In this document: piece by piece, positions 37,233 to 48,346 of the stretch
How positions within the stretch are numbered: position 1 is the first letter of the stretch
Layout of the letters: each line of letters begins with the position of its first letter
NCBI GenBank assembly: GCA_946807835.1
Contig: OX327694.1
Location: 1,748,001-1,812,000 of the forward strand
DNA from: Ailanthus altissimus
Taxonomy: Eukaryota; Streptophyta; Magnoliopsida; Sapindales; Simaroubaceae
Direction of reading: 5' to 3'
DNA: 64,000 nucleotides
The notes under the pieces: model-generated
The model's input: the letters and a program-made list of their open reading frames with translations, nothing else
The model's database searches: none
What the model was told of the DNA's origin: nothing
Translations under genes and position numbers: made by a program

Positions 37233-37560
37233 CTTCGTTGAAGGTTGATCTTTCTTCTCATTCTCTGTCAAGAGGCTTTCTAACTTTTTCTCCAAATCAT
37301 GAACCTTGCTCTCCAGACCCAACTCGCCCTATTGGTGTTGCCATTGTTTAGTAAACGGCTGCCTTCTCATTGCCTGCTCAAAATCTCCAATTTACGTTAC
37401 CTCTTTCTCATGGGGCCCCTGACTTGGCTTGGTTGCTCCAGCTAAGTCTTAAAAAGTTCCTGACCTATTCCCTCTATATGTCTGCTCCCAAATCTCCACT
37501 TGAGATTCCCTCCTATCGTCGTTCCTATTTTCCTTCTTTTACGTCTGATCAACTTTGACA
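32300..37560 (-). pseudogene. Tat-lineage gag-pol (gag C-part to integrase), broken
   Basis: On the minus strand from right to left. Gag: LEKKLESLLTENEKKD coiled coil at about 37260, FDQPVALDAFKSGL at about 36800, knuckle-like CDMHRGPGHTTGEC at about 36200. Protease C-part: FLYRILIGWAFM and KATRSCYAV, 35500-35670. Reverse transcriptase with YVDDIIAKS at about 34760 and KPEKCVFGM. First RNase H (RPIYYISKAFTSLEAQYSP, about 34250). Second, archaeal-type RNase H (SNNEAEYKALLVGLRLALAL, about 33800). Integrase with a zinc-finger region (GYYWLTTLQDAKNL, about 33230) running to about 32300. The second RNase H identifies the Tat lineage. Numerous stops and frameshifts; not functional. Confidence 0.9.
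37194..37227. repeat. (CT)n microsatellite inside gag
   Basis: About 17 CT dinucleotides. On the coding (minus) strand this is GA repeats that read as Arg-Glu runs within the gag coiled coil. Confidence 0.9.
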
Positions 37561-37639
37561 AGACTCGCCCCAAGATCCTCTATTGTAGATCCCAGTAGGC
37601 CCCGCCGAGTATCCCAATAAAAGTTCCTCAGAGTCTAAC

Positions 37640-40386
37640 TATCAAAATTGAGAAATTTTGTGAGGCAAAACCTTTTTTATTCTTGCTATTATTAACAAAA
37701 TCCCAAAATATTTTGTGAAGATAATTTACCAAATTTTAAAAAATAAAAATAGATAGAATTTCCTCTATTTTTCTAAAAATCTAAAAACCATAACTTGCAA
37801 TAACGATCACACTTCTATTTAAATAGGTTTCTCAACTTTCAAAAAGGACCTCTAGTCCTTCCAAAATTGAATCCAAACTCAACCCAAATAGTTTCATTCC
37901 AATTGCAAAATTTTACATACTAATGAAAAGTGAAAACTATCACCACAATACCAAAACCATTTCTTGTTGTTCAAAACATATTTACAATATGCACCAATTT
38001 TTTTATCTACTATGCAGAAAAATTCAAAAGGTGCTACTTAGCATATTTACATTTACAAAATGATTGTTTGACTTGGCGCATTAACTAACCATAGGAGAAT
38101 TAGTAACTTGTGTATCGAGGCCTGCACCTGAAAAGGGTTTTAAAAAACTTAAAACACAAAATGAGTGAGTTAAAGGAGCTCAGTAAGTGCATTTAAAATT
38201 TTTAGTAAAAAATAAGATTCTGCATAAATATAAAATACTGAAAAACTACCTAAAACATACTTCTCAAATAATTATAAAACTGTAAAGCCGTTTTTAAACG
38301 TCTTACACTAATAAAATCCTGTCGAGTGATTTTTTTTATTAATAATTTATGTATGCAATTGCTAAAATCTGTAAAACATTATAGCTAATATGCATATATA
38401 TATATATATATATCACTGATATGTACTCAGTAATTAAAAAATTGTTAAAACTCTCGCTCGACCATTTTCTTCTAAATTGCGCCAAATGATAACCCTAAAG
38501 CTCTATGCTCACACAACGACTAAACTAGCACAGCACACGTGAGTAGGTTACAGGACGTCTAAACTAGCAACACCTACTATGACAATCTAAAGACATCTTA
38601 CTGGCTATGCATCAGAATCCTACATCACCTACATATAACGAGACAATACCCCGTACATATAAAGCGACTCATATGACTTGATAACCCAACTTTTCGAAGT
38701 TAGTGACATACCCCCCAATACTTAGCCATGCGTACGTGATATACTGGTCAGGTCTTAAACCATCACCACACTATAAATCTGAGGGTACCAATGGCCTTTG
38801 AAAACTAATTTAATAATTTTAAAAACCTGTTTTTCAACTAAACATAAAAATTTATAATTATAACAGTATTATAAAGACCGTAAATTATATTTAAGCATTT
38901 CAAATCATATAAAGCATAAAATTCAAATATGCTAAACTATATTAAACAAAAGATACATAATGCAGATTTTCACTCATTGAACGCTTCGAGTTCAATTTTT
39001 CTCCTAAATTTTTTATTCTTTTTACCACTCTCGGTTTACTTCACCTACATCCTACAAATGACATTTATAACCTTTACCAATGCTAAAATTACACTTAAAC
39101 TAGTGAACACCCTAATTGGCTTAAAAAGCTCGGATGGACTCCACTTTTCATTTTCATTTTTCATTTACAAAGTCATTCAATTTTATTTAATCTTGTTTAA
39201 TTCACCATTCGAAATCATAAAAATTGCTTAACACCTTTTAAATTTTGGTTAGATATAATTGTCATTCACCTTACCAAAATGAACAATTATGTCCCATTTT
39301 CTTCATTTTTGATTTTTCATCAACTATATACATCCAATTAATACAAGGAATCATTTATACACAATAATTTAATCAAAGCACAACTCAAACCCTAAAATTC
39401 CCTAAGTGGCTAAATGTACCATTCTCCACCCAACATATTTCTTTTCTCAATTTCTTGTTCCAATGACATCCAAATCAAGTCAATTTAATTTAATGTCCTA
39501 ATAACATCCAATTGAAGTTTCAACAATAAAATCACACCAAACCCAAATTCTTACCTTAATAATTCATTTACTTTAATGAGTCCTTTAAGCTCTACACTTG
39601 AATTCAACTCAATCTAAATCAATAATTCACACAAAGACATTAATTGAGTAATCTTGAAAAATTCACACATCACCATTACCAAATAATGCTTTTCTTACCT
39701 CTTTTCCTTGGATTTTCACAAATGGAAGTTTCAATTAATCTTAGAAACTTGTATTTTGCTTTATTTTAATTTGAACATACATGAAATATCATGAAAAAGC
39801 CTTGGGTTTTACTATAGTAGCACTTTCTCACCTTGACCAGATTCTCTCCTCTTTTACTCTAATATGTTTTGCTTTTACTTAGCCAAATTTCTACACACTT
39901 CATCCTTATATAGTGCTCTTCTAAAAGTCCAATTTACCCCTTAAGTAACCCTAAATTTTTAAATTGCCATTGGTAAAAAATTGAAGCATTTAATTGGTTC
40001 CTTTCTAACTATTTATTTAGAATAGTCAAAGGAACTAACTAGACTTCCAACTTGGCAATCCATTGACTTGTCTCTAATTGGTCCATTTTCTAATACATGG
40101 ATTGTGTTTCTTAATAAAGACTTATTCCATGGAAAACAATTATATGAAAATTCATGTATTAAATTAAAATTTCATTTTCTAAGCCGATAGAAAAAATTTC
40201 AAAAACGTTTCATGATCGTCCGACGCTCCAACCAATTGTGAAATTATCAATTTAGGTCTAATACCTCTCACGAGCACCATAAAAAAATATTACTAATAGG
40301 GTTAGAATCAAGTAACCCTACGGTGTCTTTATTGCTTTATACCAAAATCTAGGCCCTTGTACTACTAATAGAGATCATATATTACA
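37640..40386 (+). mobile_element. Long solo LTR inside Tat gag (Tekay-like), about 2.75 kb
   Basis: Splits gag between 37560 and 40390. Starts TATCAAAATTGAG (TG mutated) and ends ATATATTACA, the same kind of end as the 3.06-kb solo LTR at 55831. Both carry a GTGAGTTA...CAGTAAGTG-type block (38161-38195; 56302-56322). There is no ORF of note; a short open frame at 38929 has no recognised domain. Flanks CTAAC and AACTT do not form a clean TSD, so the edges may be off by a few bases. Confidence 0.6.
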
Positions 40387-40600
40387 AACTTGGCCATGAG
40401 CTGTCTCAGTTCTTTCCTTTCTTCCTTCAGGGTTCTCAGTTCCGCTTGGATCTCGGGTGGCAAAAAGCTTTCTATTTGATGAAGATGACTATTTCTGTGG
40501 CGTTCATTCATTTGTAAGTTCGGGCCTTACTCTCCAGTGGCGAGATTTTTACTGGTAGATAACTGCCTGCTATAGCCACCTATTGTCTTTTTAGACCAAA
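40387..40600 (-). pseudogene. Tat gag N-terminal piece
   Basis: The minus strand reads SFLPPEIQAELRTLKEERKE, a charged coiled coil like plant gag N-termini. It was continuous with the gag part ending at 37560-37639 before the solo LTR inserted. Confidence 0.65.
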
Positions 40601-40607
40601 CTTTTTG

Positions 40608-40634
40608 TTCTACTTCCCACAGACGGTGTTAAAA
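40608..40634 (-). other. Primer-binding site of the Tat element
   Basis: The minus strand reads AACACCGTCTGTGGGAAG just inside the right LTR, matching the common plant gypsy leader GGCGCCGTCTGTGGGAA at most positions. It fixes the right LTR as the 5' LTR. Confidence 0.75.
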
Positions 40635-40636
40635 AT

Positions 40637-41705
40637 TGTTGATCATAAAAAATGGTTCTTCGGGCCAATGAGCTTTGAATTTGTTTGTTAGCAAGAATCA
40701 GCACTTAGGCCTTGTCCTAGTTGGGCTCCCTCGCAGAAGCCTGAATCTTCTCTTCCTCATCGATTACGACAGAACTTGCAAATTATAAGTAAAATTTATC
40801 GTGATGGTCTCGCCGGAGTCGGTTCCTACGAAGACTCTCTAATACTTAAGTCAGAAATGGTCTCTATGGGGAGACTGGTAAAAAAGTAAGCAAAAATGCT
40901 CAAGAATTTAAGGAAAAAAAAAACTCTCTTTTTCTTCGTTTGTGTCTTGTTTTTTTTTTGTTTTTTTGGGCATCCATCCTTACTTCTGTATCTTTCTCTC
41001 TTTTTTATAGTACTAATTTTCAGAGAGCGTTTTGGGTAATCTGCCTCTACTGTGCTTCTGTTATACGTCAAATATCATTCTGCAGATCTTCCTCTGACAT
41101 ACTTCTGACTTTACTTCTGCTATACTTCTGTCACACACCAGTTATCTTCTTGTCATACGTTAAGTATATTCTGGGCATATTTCTTATGCTTATTTTCGCC
41201 GGTGGAATTGTTTAAGTGTGAGGTTTCTTGATCTGCTCGTGTCAATTTTCTTGTAATTTTTTTTTGTTCAACTTGACCGTGGTCTGAAATTATCGCAAAG
41301 AGCCAATTCTCTGGTGACTTCACTGATTGTAATTGGTTCGCCTGTTCGGCAAAGAGCCGACTTGATGTTTGTTCTGACCTAGTTTCTTCGTTGATCTTGC
41401 AAGTGTTGAGATCAACTAATCTGATTTATGTGTAAAGGGGTGGTCTTGGTCATAACCTGTCCTGTTGAGTAAGTGCTTTAGATCGTTGATCAATTTCTTT
41501 GACTCTGAGCAAGTTCTCCACTGTCTAATCTTGTTAGGACCTAATTCGATGACTATCTCTATGAGCATGTCTTTAAAGTGGACTATCTTACAAAGAATAA
41601 TGAATTCTGAGAAGGATTGTTCCACAAAAAAAAATCTAATTAAACCCTTAGTCTTGATTTCTTTTGAGCCCGGAGGCATTTGGGTCCAAAGGTTTCTGGG
41701 GAACA
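40637..41705 (-). repeat. 5' LTR of the Tat element
   Basis: The plus strand runs TGTTGATCATAAAA...CTGGGGAACA. Collinear with 25385-26527 but clearly diverged, so the insertion is old. Confidence 0.88.
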
Positions 41706-41710
41706 CTGAC

Positions 41711-42190
41711 ATTTGTTCACAAAATACTTACCTATCACAGTTTAATAAAGAATCAAAATATTCTAGCCCGTAAGAAGTTTTTTAATTTCTTTTTCAAGAT
41801 TTACGTATTATATAACAAAAAATTTATCATAATATTTTAATTGAGCATACAAATATTATTGGCATCTCCCAGATAAATTTTTAAGAAAATATGAATCTCG
41901 TCATGGTATTTTAAATCTCTCTCTATCTCTCTTCCCTGTTTCTTCCTTTTCTTTTTTCCAAAAGAAAAAGAAACAAGAACATGAAGTTACTAACATGAAG
42001 CATTTATATGTACAGTGACTCGTGGATTACTTTTACTCGCAATGTCATGAAAAATGTTCTGTTTGTTTATTGGTTTTGTTCATAAAACTTTTATCCATCA
42101 CAGTACCAATAAAAAGAATCAACAACACTTTCAAGTTATTTAGAATTTTTTTTTTTAAGATTTACGTATTATATGGAAAAAAAAACTTTC
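41711..42190. repeat. Duplicated flank D1-F2-D2
   Basis: D1 (41711-41815) and D2 (42075-42190) share TTTGTTCAxAAAA, ATCACAGT and AAGATTTACGTATTATAT. F2 (41840-42055) between them resembles F1 at 25145-25384. The pattern implies a tandem F-D-F-D array of about 360-bp units into which the Tat element inserted at an F/D join. Confidence 0.6.
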
Positions 42191-42308
42191 TTGAAACTAC
42201 ATTAAATTCACTTGAAGCTTAATTTAGATATTTAATTTTATAAAATGAGTGGTCAATTTTATTAAAGAAAAAAAATTTACTTCTCCGTTGGCATATGAGA
42301 CTCAAATC

Positions 42309-42311
<3 letters not shown>

Positions 42312-42350
<39 letters not shown>
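42312..42350. repeat. (AT)n microsatellite
   Basis: About 19 uninterrupted AT dinucleotides. Confidence 0.95.
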
Positions 42351-42352
<2 letters not shown>

Positions 42353-42734
42353 GGAGAGAAGATGCATTTTATTATCTGATTATCGAGGATTTGGGTACAA
42401 AACAATTTACTAAAAAAAAATAATTCTTGAAAATTTAATGCAAATTTACATAAAACAAATTCGAAACATGTGAATCATGTCAATTAAAGGATAAAATTTA
42501 TTACAGCTCTTTTTTACACAATTTTAACATAATTTTATAATTCTTAAACTGTCAATTATTAAAAGACTAAGAATTAAGATTGGTAAAACATCTTATTTTT
42601 AAAAAACCATTTAATTAAAAATGAGCCGACAATAATAATTAAATATTTTCTTCTCTCTCCAAAAAGCTCCATGCACTCTTTTTCTTCTCGTCTTTGTTTT
42701 TCTCTCCGACCAAAACTCAACTTTTCATATGCTC

Positions 42735-42753
42735 AAACAAGACCACAAATCTT
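42735..42753. repeat. 19-bp TSD of retroposon, left copy
   Basis: AAACAAGACCACAAATCTT, identical to 43901-43919. Confidence 0.9.
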
Positions 42754-42848
42754 TTGGTAAAGAATAGGGTTTTAGACTTTTCTCTCAAAAAAAGAAAGAA
42801 GCGCCGCACGCCACAAAATTTTTGCCGGAGAGGAGGCTTTTGCTTCCT

Positions 42849-42891
<43 letters not shown>

Positions 42892-43900
42892 TCTCACACA
42901 CGCACGGTCTCCTTCTCCCTTTAGCTATAATCTATTTTCTGTTTTTCTGTCTCAGTTTGCAGGTTTCGGTTTGTTCATTTCGCCTCCATCTCTTCTCCCT
43001 CCGGTGACCCCTCGGCATCGGCTCGGTCGAGTCTCCATGCCGCCGTCACGCCAACCTTTTCCGTGTCATGGTTTCTCCTTTGCAGCCGTGGTCGTGCGCC
43101 TCTGGCGATGGGACAGCCTTCAGCTTTTCACCCGCGCCCTTCGGCTGTCTCCAGCGGCTTTTTGCTGATTCTGTCTCCGAGTTTTGTTGCTTCGCCGGCG
43201 GTCGGGCCCTGTTCCCAGGTCAGTCTCCGTCGTGTTGCTAGGCCGCAGTGTCTTCGACCGTGACCTGCGGCGGAGGCTGGAACCTGCCCCGACGGCGTTT
43301 TGTCCGACCGCCCTTTCCGACGGCTCCCATCCTCCTGCCGGTCTTACGGCACATGGTCCGGCGCTTGCTTCAGGTGAAGTTCTGGCGATAGTATCTCCGC
43401 TCTGTTCTGCACTGTATTCCAACCCCTATTTGATGCTGTAATCACGCCAGTGCAATACATTTGTCCTTGATTTATTTATTTAGGCTACGAAATATTATTT
43501 TCGTGATGGTTATAGAATAGAATTTGGGTTATCTTGGAATATTTTTGTATGAATAGGGTGGGCCTTGTAATAATTCATCCCTTTGTCGGGATCTGTATTC
43601 CCTCAATCGTTGAGGTCTTTGTATTCCCTCACACGCTGAGGTCTTTATATCCCTTTCTTCGGAAAGGTCAGATTTCACCCTTTTTTAAAAGGGTTCGTAT
43701 TCCCTATCAGGGATGTCTTTATCCATTGTGGGTATGACTAGTACTCTTCTATGGAAGAGCTTGGTTCAGGAAGATGTCTAGATGCACTCCTTCGATTATA
43801 TCCTGGTAATCCTTTGATACAGTATCAAAGGTCCGCTAATATATTGTCTTTGAAGTTATTCAATGATAAAGAACATTATTCATCAAAAAAAAAAAAAAAA
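42754..43900 (+). mobile_element. Non-LTR retroposon (LINE-derived or processed), about 1.15 kb
   Basis: A perfect 19-bp TSD flanks it. The right end is a poly(A) run (43885-43903, partly shared with the TSD) after GAACATTATTCATC. Both are hallmarks of target-primed reverse transcription. The 5' part is GC-rich (42990-43420), unlike the rest of the window, and carries a 33-base C run. The 3' part has short repeated GTATTCCCTCA...GTTGAGGTCTTT motifs. No ORF resembles a LINE protein, so it may be an internally deleted LINE or a retroposed transcript. Several GC-rich open frames here are on both strands and unlikely to be genes. Confidence 0.8.
42857..42889. repeat. 33-base poly(C) run
   Basis: Uninterrupted C run inside the retroposon; its length may be unreliable in the assembly. 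Confidence 0.95.
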
Positions 43901-44159
43901 AAACAAGACCACAAATCTTACAACCATCAAAGACCCACAAAATATTGTTTTATATTAAAAGCTAAAATGTGTAGCATGAAATCATTGAAAGATCAATTTT
44001 TTTTTATGTTATTGTTATCATCAAAAGTTCTGGCAAGCTATTTATTTAATGAAAATATTCTCGCAAAAGCCCTTTTTCGATTAAGTCACTAATCTTCAAA
44101 CCATATCTCCTATCAGTTATGATTTTAATTTCTTTTTCTTTGTTATTATTTTTAATTAT

Positions 44160-45430
44160 TTTATATAAGAGTGGACAAAAGATTAAAAATTAAAAAATCA
44201 ATTCAAATCAAATCAAATCAAATTATTTGATTTGGTTCAATTTTTTATATTAAAATAACCGGTCGATTTTATAAAGAAAATAACCAACTAGTCTAATTCG
44301 ATTTCGGTTCAAATTTTTTAAATATAAGAATCGAAATGAAAATCAAATAATTTGATAATTTAATTATTAAGTGCCATGTGGCAGCGTTATATTGGAGGAT
44401 AAAAAACGTAAATTAAAATTGGTTGTACGCAAAAATACACAATGAATTAAAAAAAAAAAAAAACCTAAGAAGCTAAATTCCTAAATCGATTGAATGAATT
44501 TCATTTCTCTCATCACTCGTCTTCTTCAAAGTTCAAACAGAAAACCCTAAAGCTCGTTGTCGTCATCTCATTGTCGTCATCGTCTCGTCGTCGTCGTCAC
44601 CATCCTCGCATTGTTGCCGTCGTTGCATGGTCGTCGTCGTTTTGGTTTGTCTCTCACAAGTCACAACTCTCGGCCTCGCACCTAATTCGTCGCCGTCATC
44701 TGGTTCTGGTTCCTCTTACAAGTCACAGCTATCATCCTCGCATCTCTGTTCGTCACCAACATCTGGTTCTGGCTTGTCTCACAAGTCACAACTCTCGGCA
44801 TCACATCTCTGTTCGAAAATTCCAGTTCGTCTCTCATAACTCTCTCACATAGGTTTATGAGAAATGTAGTTGTGTTGTTTTCTAAACACTATGTAAATCA
44901 AAAGCTTAGATTTTAATTAGTTGTATATTCTGGTTCGTCTGGTTCTTGTATTTGTGCTGTGTTGTGTATTTTAATTTGTTCTAATCAACACAAAATCTTT
45001 AAGTTCATCGTCTCATCTAGTGTGGTTGTGTATTCTGACATTTTATGAACTGTTGTGTTGTGTATTTCAATTCTCCTTTGAATTGACTTTGTTAATGGGC
45101 ATGCATTAAACAGTTTCCTTTTTTTGCTCTTTTAGGTTTTGGAATTGTGCGTGTTCAGAGGATTTGGTAGTGTAAGGGAAAGTGGTCCATAACTGAAAAT
45201 GGAACCGGACCGAACAAAAACAAAGGGATTGGTCTTGTTTGATTTTCTTCAAGCATTTTGATTTTTTTAATTTCAATATTAGAAAAATCGATTATTTACA
45301 ATTAACTTAAATTCTAGTTAAAATGGGACCGGACCGAATCATGCCAACTTTTTAATTTTATGAATCTTACCAAAAGCCAAAATTCAAAAATTAAGAGTTT
45401 TATGAATCTTACCGAAACTAAAAATTAAAG
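44160..45430. mobile_element. Possible DNA-transposon remnant with internal 60-bp repeats
   Basis: The left part (AGAGTGGACAAAAG, then CGGTCGATTTT, TAATTCGATTTCGGTTC) resembles the reverse complement of the end of the repeat unit at 60450-60850. The right part repeats GGxACCGGACCGAA (45200 and 45323). Between them, 44640-44820 has three imperfect copies of a unit of about 60 bp containing TCTGGTTCTGG and ACAAGTCACAACTCTCGGC. An open frame at 44490-44852 follows the repeats and is probably not a gene. No TSD established. Confidence 0.35.
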
Positions 45431-46880
45431 GAATTAATTACGGGATTATTAACCATAAAATAGTAACTGTTTTACTTGAGATTTGATCTTTTTTTTTTTT
45501 AAGGATAGAGTTTATCAAATGGAATACATAAGATCACAAAGTCAGAACCTAAAGAATAAAAGAATGAAATATGATTACTCAAAATAGAAAACTTTTGGAT
45601 ACAAAGAAATTATGATTAGAGAAAAAAAATATTTTTAATCAAGGTTAATTTTGGAATTATCAAGGTTACTTTAATTAAATAAAGAAAAAAAAACATAGAG
45701 GGAAGAGAATATTTAATTACTATAATAAGCCCACTTTTAATTAATAATTTTTATTTTAACAACAACATCAACAACAATAATCATCATGATCATCATCCAA
45801 TCTGACCGACAAATTCACGTTTTAATTAAACGGTGCTACACCGTTTTGATCTCCATTTTCAATTAACCAGCAAATGCACCCGAACAATAAATTCTGTGTT
45901 ATTTTCTATTTATTATTATTATTATTTTCATGAATTCCTTTTTCTTTTTTCTTTTTTCTTTTTCCTCAATTGATTTTGTTCCCTCAACTAGTAGACAATT
46001 GAAGCATTTGCTTCAATTTATAGCAAAAATTGCCGCCCATGCAATAGCTCAGCTTGCCGTTTGGAACCCGGACAGTGTCCGCTGGCTCTCTTTGCTTTTA
46101 TAGAGGAAAGAAGTTTGAACATTTTTGCAGTAGCAGAAAAAGTCATTACTCATCAGTCTGTTTGTTTGAAGACGTGTTAATGCTACTACATCCTGTACGG
46201 AATTGAAGTTGATGAATTTTATTGTATGCATAATCAAGTGGCTAAGAACCGTGATTCTTTTCTTGTCAAGACAGGAAAAACCAGTAATCCAATCGATCAT
46301 CCCAAGCCGCATACCATGGCCCAGGAGGTGGAAAATGAAGCAAATATCTGCGTGTCAAATGGCTTGATTTTCTGCATGAACAGGAGCGAACGCGCTGCAT
46401 GTTACTCTTAGCATGGCAAAACAAAAAGCTAAATGTCTTTTGCTACTACACGTGTATTGGATGTGCGATCTCTACACTTAATTTGTTTAAACTTTTGTGT
46501 GTATGTGTGCAGTGGGAAGTGCTGGAGTCACGGGTGCGTCTACATTTATACATAAACTGAAATTTGGAATTTTTCTTTTTGTCTATTAGTAATTTTCTGA
46601 TAATTAAATTTTAATAAACTGCAAGCATATATAGAAATAGAAAGTTTTATTATTTTCCCGAGAAGAATAAACAGTCAACAAAACAATGTCTTGTCTCAAG
46701 ACACATTTTTCTTAACCTTTGTGGTGACATCGAGTTTATGTTATTTTATGTGCTTTCCGATATCTCAAGCAACATCTTATTTCACCAAGTGATTTTGCAG
46801 TCGTATAACATTAAAGATAGAAAGCAAATCCAAAAACGAGAATACAGGTGATTAACGCAGAATAGAAAGATAGAACACGT
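45431..46880. other. Intergenic DNA downstream of SABATH gene 2
   Basis: Low-copy-looking sequence. 46030-46430 is less AT-rich. Apart from the short RNase H-like relic noted separately, nothing is recognised. Confidence 0.35.
46030..46101 (+). pseudogene. Possible relic of a plant RNase H-like (RVT_3) protein C-terminus
   Basis: One frame reads IAAHAIAQLAVWNPDSVRWL before a stop. This recalls the 'N-x-AAH-x-LA' end of the RNase H-like domain found in plant LINE-related proteins. Only about 22 residues support it. Confidence 0.25.
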
Positions 46881-46881
46881 T

Positions 46882-48302
46882 TCATTTCTTTATCAAGGAA
46901 ATGAGCACATTAGTGTAAGCTCCTAGCCCCATTTCCAAAAGTTCAGTTGCCTTAATGGAAAGCCTTTGGAACAAATCATCCATGATTACATTTCCAAAAT
47001 GATTAGCAAGAAGGGCTTCTCCTACAGCTCTTGTTCGCTTTGCCAAAGGCTTGCCTCTTGCGTACTTGTCCAATTCCAACTTCTTGTTATCATTCTCAAA
47101 ACCTAATAACCAACTTAGATGGAATGTTTCAAGCCGATCGATATTAAATGATCTTTCTCTTTGAATTATTTCCCTTACTTCTTCAGCACATGGTGCATAG
47201 TATGGAAAATTGAATGATTCCAGTTTTGATTCTTCAACCATTCCCTGAATGAAAATAAGAATAATTAGAGATAATAAATCTCTTTTATGTATATACGAGA
47301 AATATTTGATTACTAATACATATTCGACATCAAGAAAGGGAGGGATACCTCGGAGACCATGTCATTTATGACCATTCCTATTAGCTCCCAAGGATTAGGA
47401 TGGAATTGGTCATTTCCCATAAGAGTAAGAACCATACGACCTCCAGGTTTCAACTCTTGTGACCGAAATTGGAGAAATGATGTGAAATCACTCTCAAATT
47501 GGTCCAAGTATGCTTTATGGACATTGTGGGGGCGGCAGGTTTTTGCTACATAAACATCCTTTTTATTCAACGGAATTCCAGTTTCACTCACTAGCCCTTT
47601 GGGTACCTGCTAAAGCATATATGGCAAATAAATTATTTTCCATTCAAACACGCGTTAGCTAAATTTACAACACTTGAGAATTTGATTAAGAAAATTAGAC
47701 GATATATACATATATATGATCACCTGAGAGAGCCAATGGAGGCTGTAAGAGGAAAATATAAAGTGAAGAGATTGCGGAGGAAATAGCCTCCCATAGAAAG
47801 ATCCAGGCACTGCAGCTAAGAAACATTGCCCAAACTCATCACCTTTCTCCTTCTTAACTCTCCCATAAAAGCTTGGCCATAATTTCAAAGTGCTGTTGAA
47901 ATCATTTCCAGCAAGATCATTGAGAAACACCTGCAACATGGGTGGCTTATGATTCAAACGCTGGCTTGTTGAGTGAAGGACATCAATAACCTCCCATGCA
48001 GGCATATATGCACTTGACGACGAACAGCATCCCAAGTCCGCAAACTGAAAGCATTCCGGAAAGTATTTGTAATATAGCTCAACTACGCTTTCATGTATTA
48101 AAGGCTTTGCTTTCAAAATCGCCGTCGTCTGTAAGAGAAATTATGTGTTTATATTAGCTTAGCCATAAATAAACGAAAGAGAAAAGTTTTAGAAAATATT
48201 CAAGTAAAGGAGAGAGACCTGAACCAACGAGTTGTTTGCATAACTGTAGTCACCTTCTCCTTCGTTCATGTGGAGAATTTGCTCTACTTGAATGTCTGAC
48301 AT
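46882..48302 (-). CDS. SABATH methyltransferase, gene 2 (4 exons, 369 aa)
   Basis: Same family and role as gene 1, on the other strand 41 kb away. Exons (minus) are 48302-48219, 48128-47724, 47606-47349 and 47244-46882. All introns are GT/AG, phase 0; exons 2 and 3 have the same lengths as in gene 1 (405 and 258 bp). Motifs: HMNEGEGDYSYAN (aa 11-23), SAM motif DLGCCSSSSA (59-68), VFLNDLAGNDFN (95-106), VPGSFYGRLFP (135-145), SSYSLHWLSQ (154-163), PGGRMVLTL. The usual GPN of the SAM motif is SSS (65-67), so the Asn that contacts SAM in family structures is Ser67; the next Ser/Phe pair and the Asp-Leu pair are kept. The Mg2+-type Asn177 (LNK) and Asn261 (SFN) are kept. The frame is open throughout, so it may be expressed; activity is uncertain. 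Substrate unknown. Confidence 0.93.
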
Positions 48303-48339
48303 CTTGTAACTTAACATTTCTCTAACTCTATAGATGTTC

Positions 48340-48346
48340 TTTTATA
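48340..48346 (-). promoter_or_regulatory. TATA box of SABATH gene 2
   Basis: TATAAAA on the minus strand within GATCTATAAAAGA, 38-44 bases before the ATG. If used, the leader would be only about 10-15 bases. A TTGAC W-box core lies further upstream (CATTGACAAAAC, about 48370). Confidence 0.55.

Larger units (their letters stand above)
25385..41705 (-). mobile_element. Tat-lineage Ty3/gypsy element with antisense extra ORF, nested insertions
   Basis: LTRs at 25385-26527 and 40637-41705 share TGTTGATC starts and long collinear sequence. TSD-like TTGAC (25380-25384) and CTGAC (41706-41710) flank it. Primer site and gag-pol are on the minus strand, so the right LTR is the 5' LTR. Downstream of pol, in element order, come 33-bp minisatellites and an antisense ORF of the plant gypsy transposon type (PF04195-like). 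The second RNase H and antisense ORF are known traits of Tat elements (Ogre, Retand, Grande, RIRE2). Total length 16.3 kb, swollen by a 2.75-kb solo LTR in gag and SINE-like units. All frames are broken. Confidence 0.88.

Noticed and set aside
43063..43441. Overlapping GC-rich open frames on both strands (up to 100 aa)
   Set aside because: They lie in the GC-rich head of a retroposon where stops are rare in all frames; no domain is recognisable.
44490..44852. 120-aa Ser/Arg/His-rich open frame
   Set aside because: It follows GTCGTC and CTGGTTCTGG repeats in a transposon-like region; no domain and no conserved start context.
46049..46312. 87-aa minus-strand open frame
   Set aside because: No recognised domain, no splice context; overlaps a weak RNase H-like relic on the other strand.
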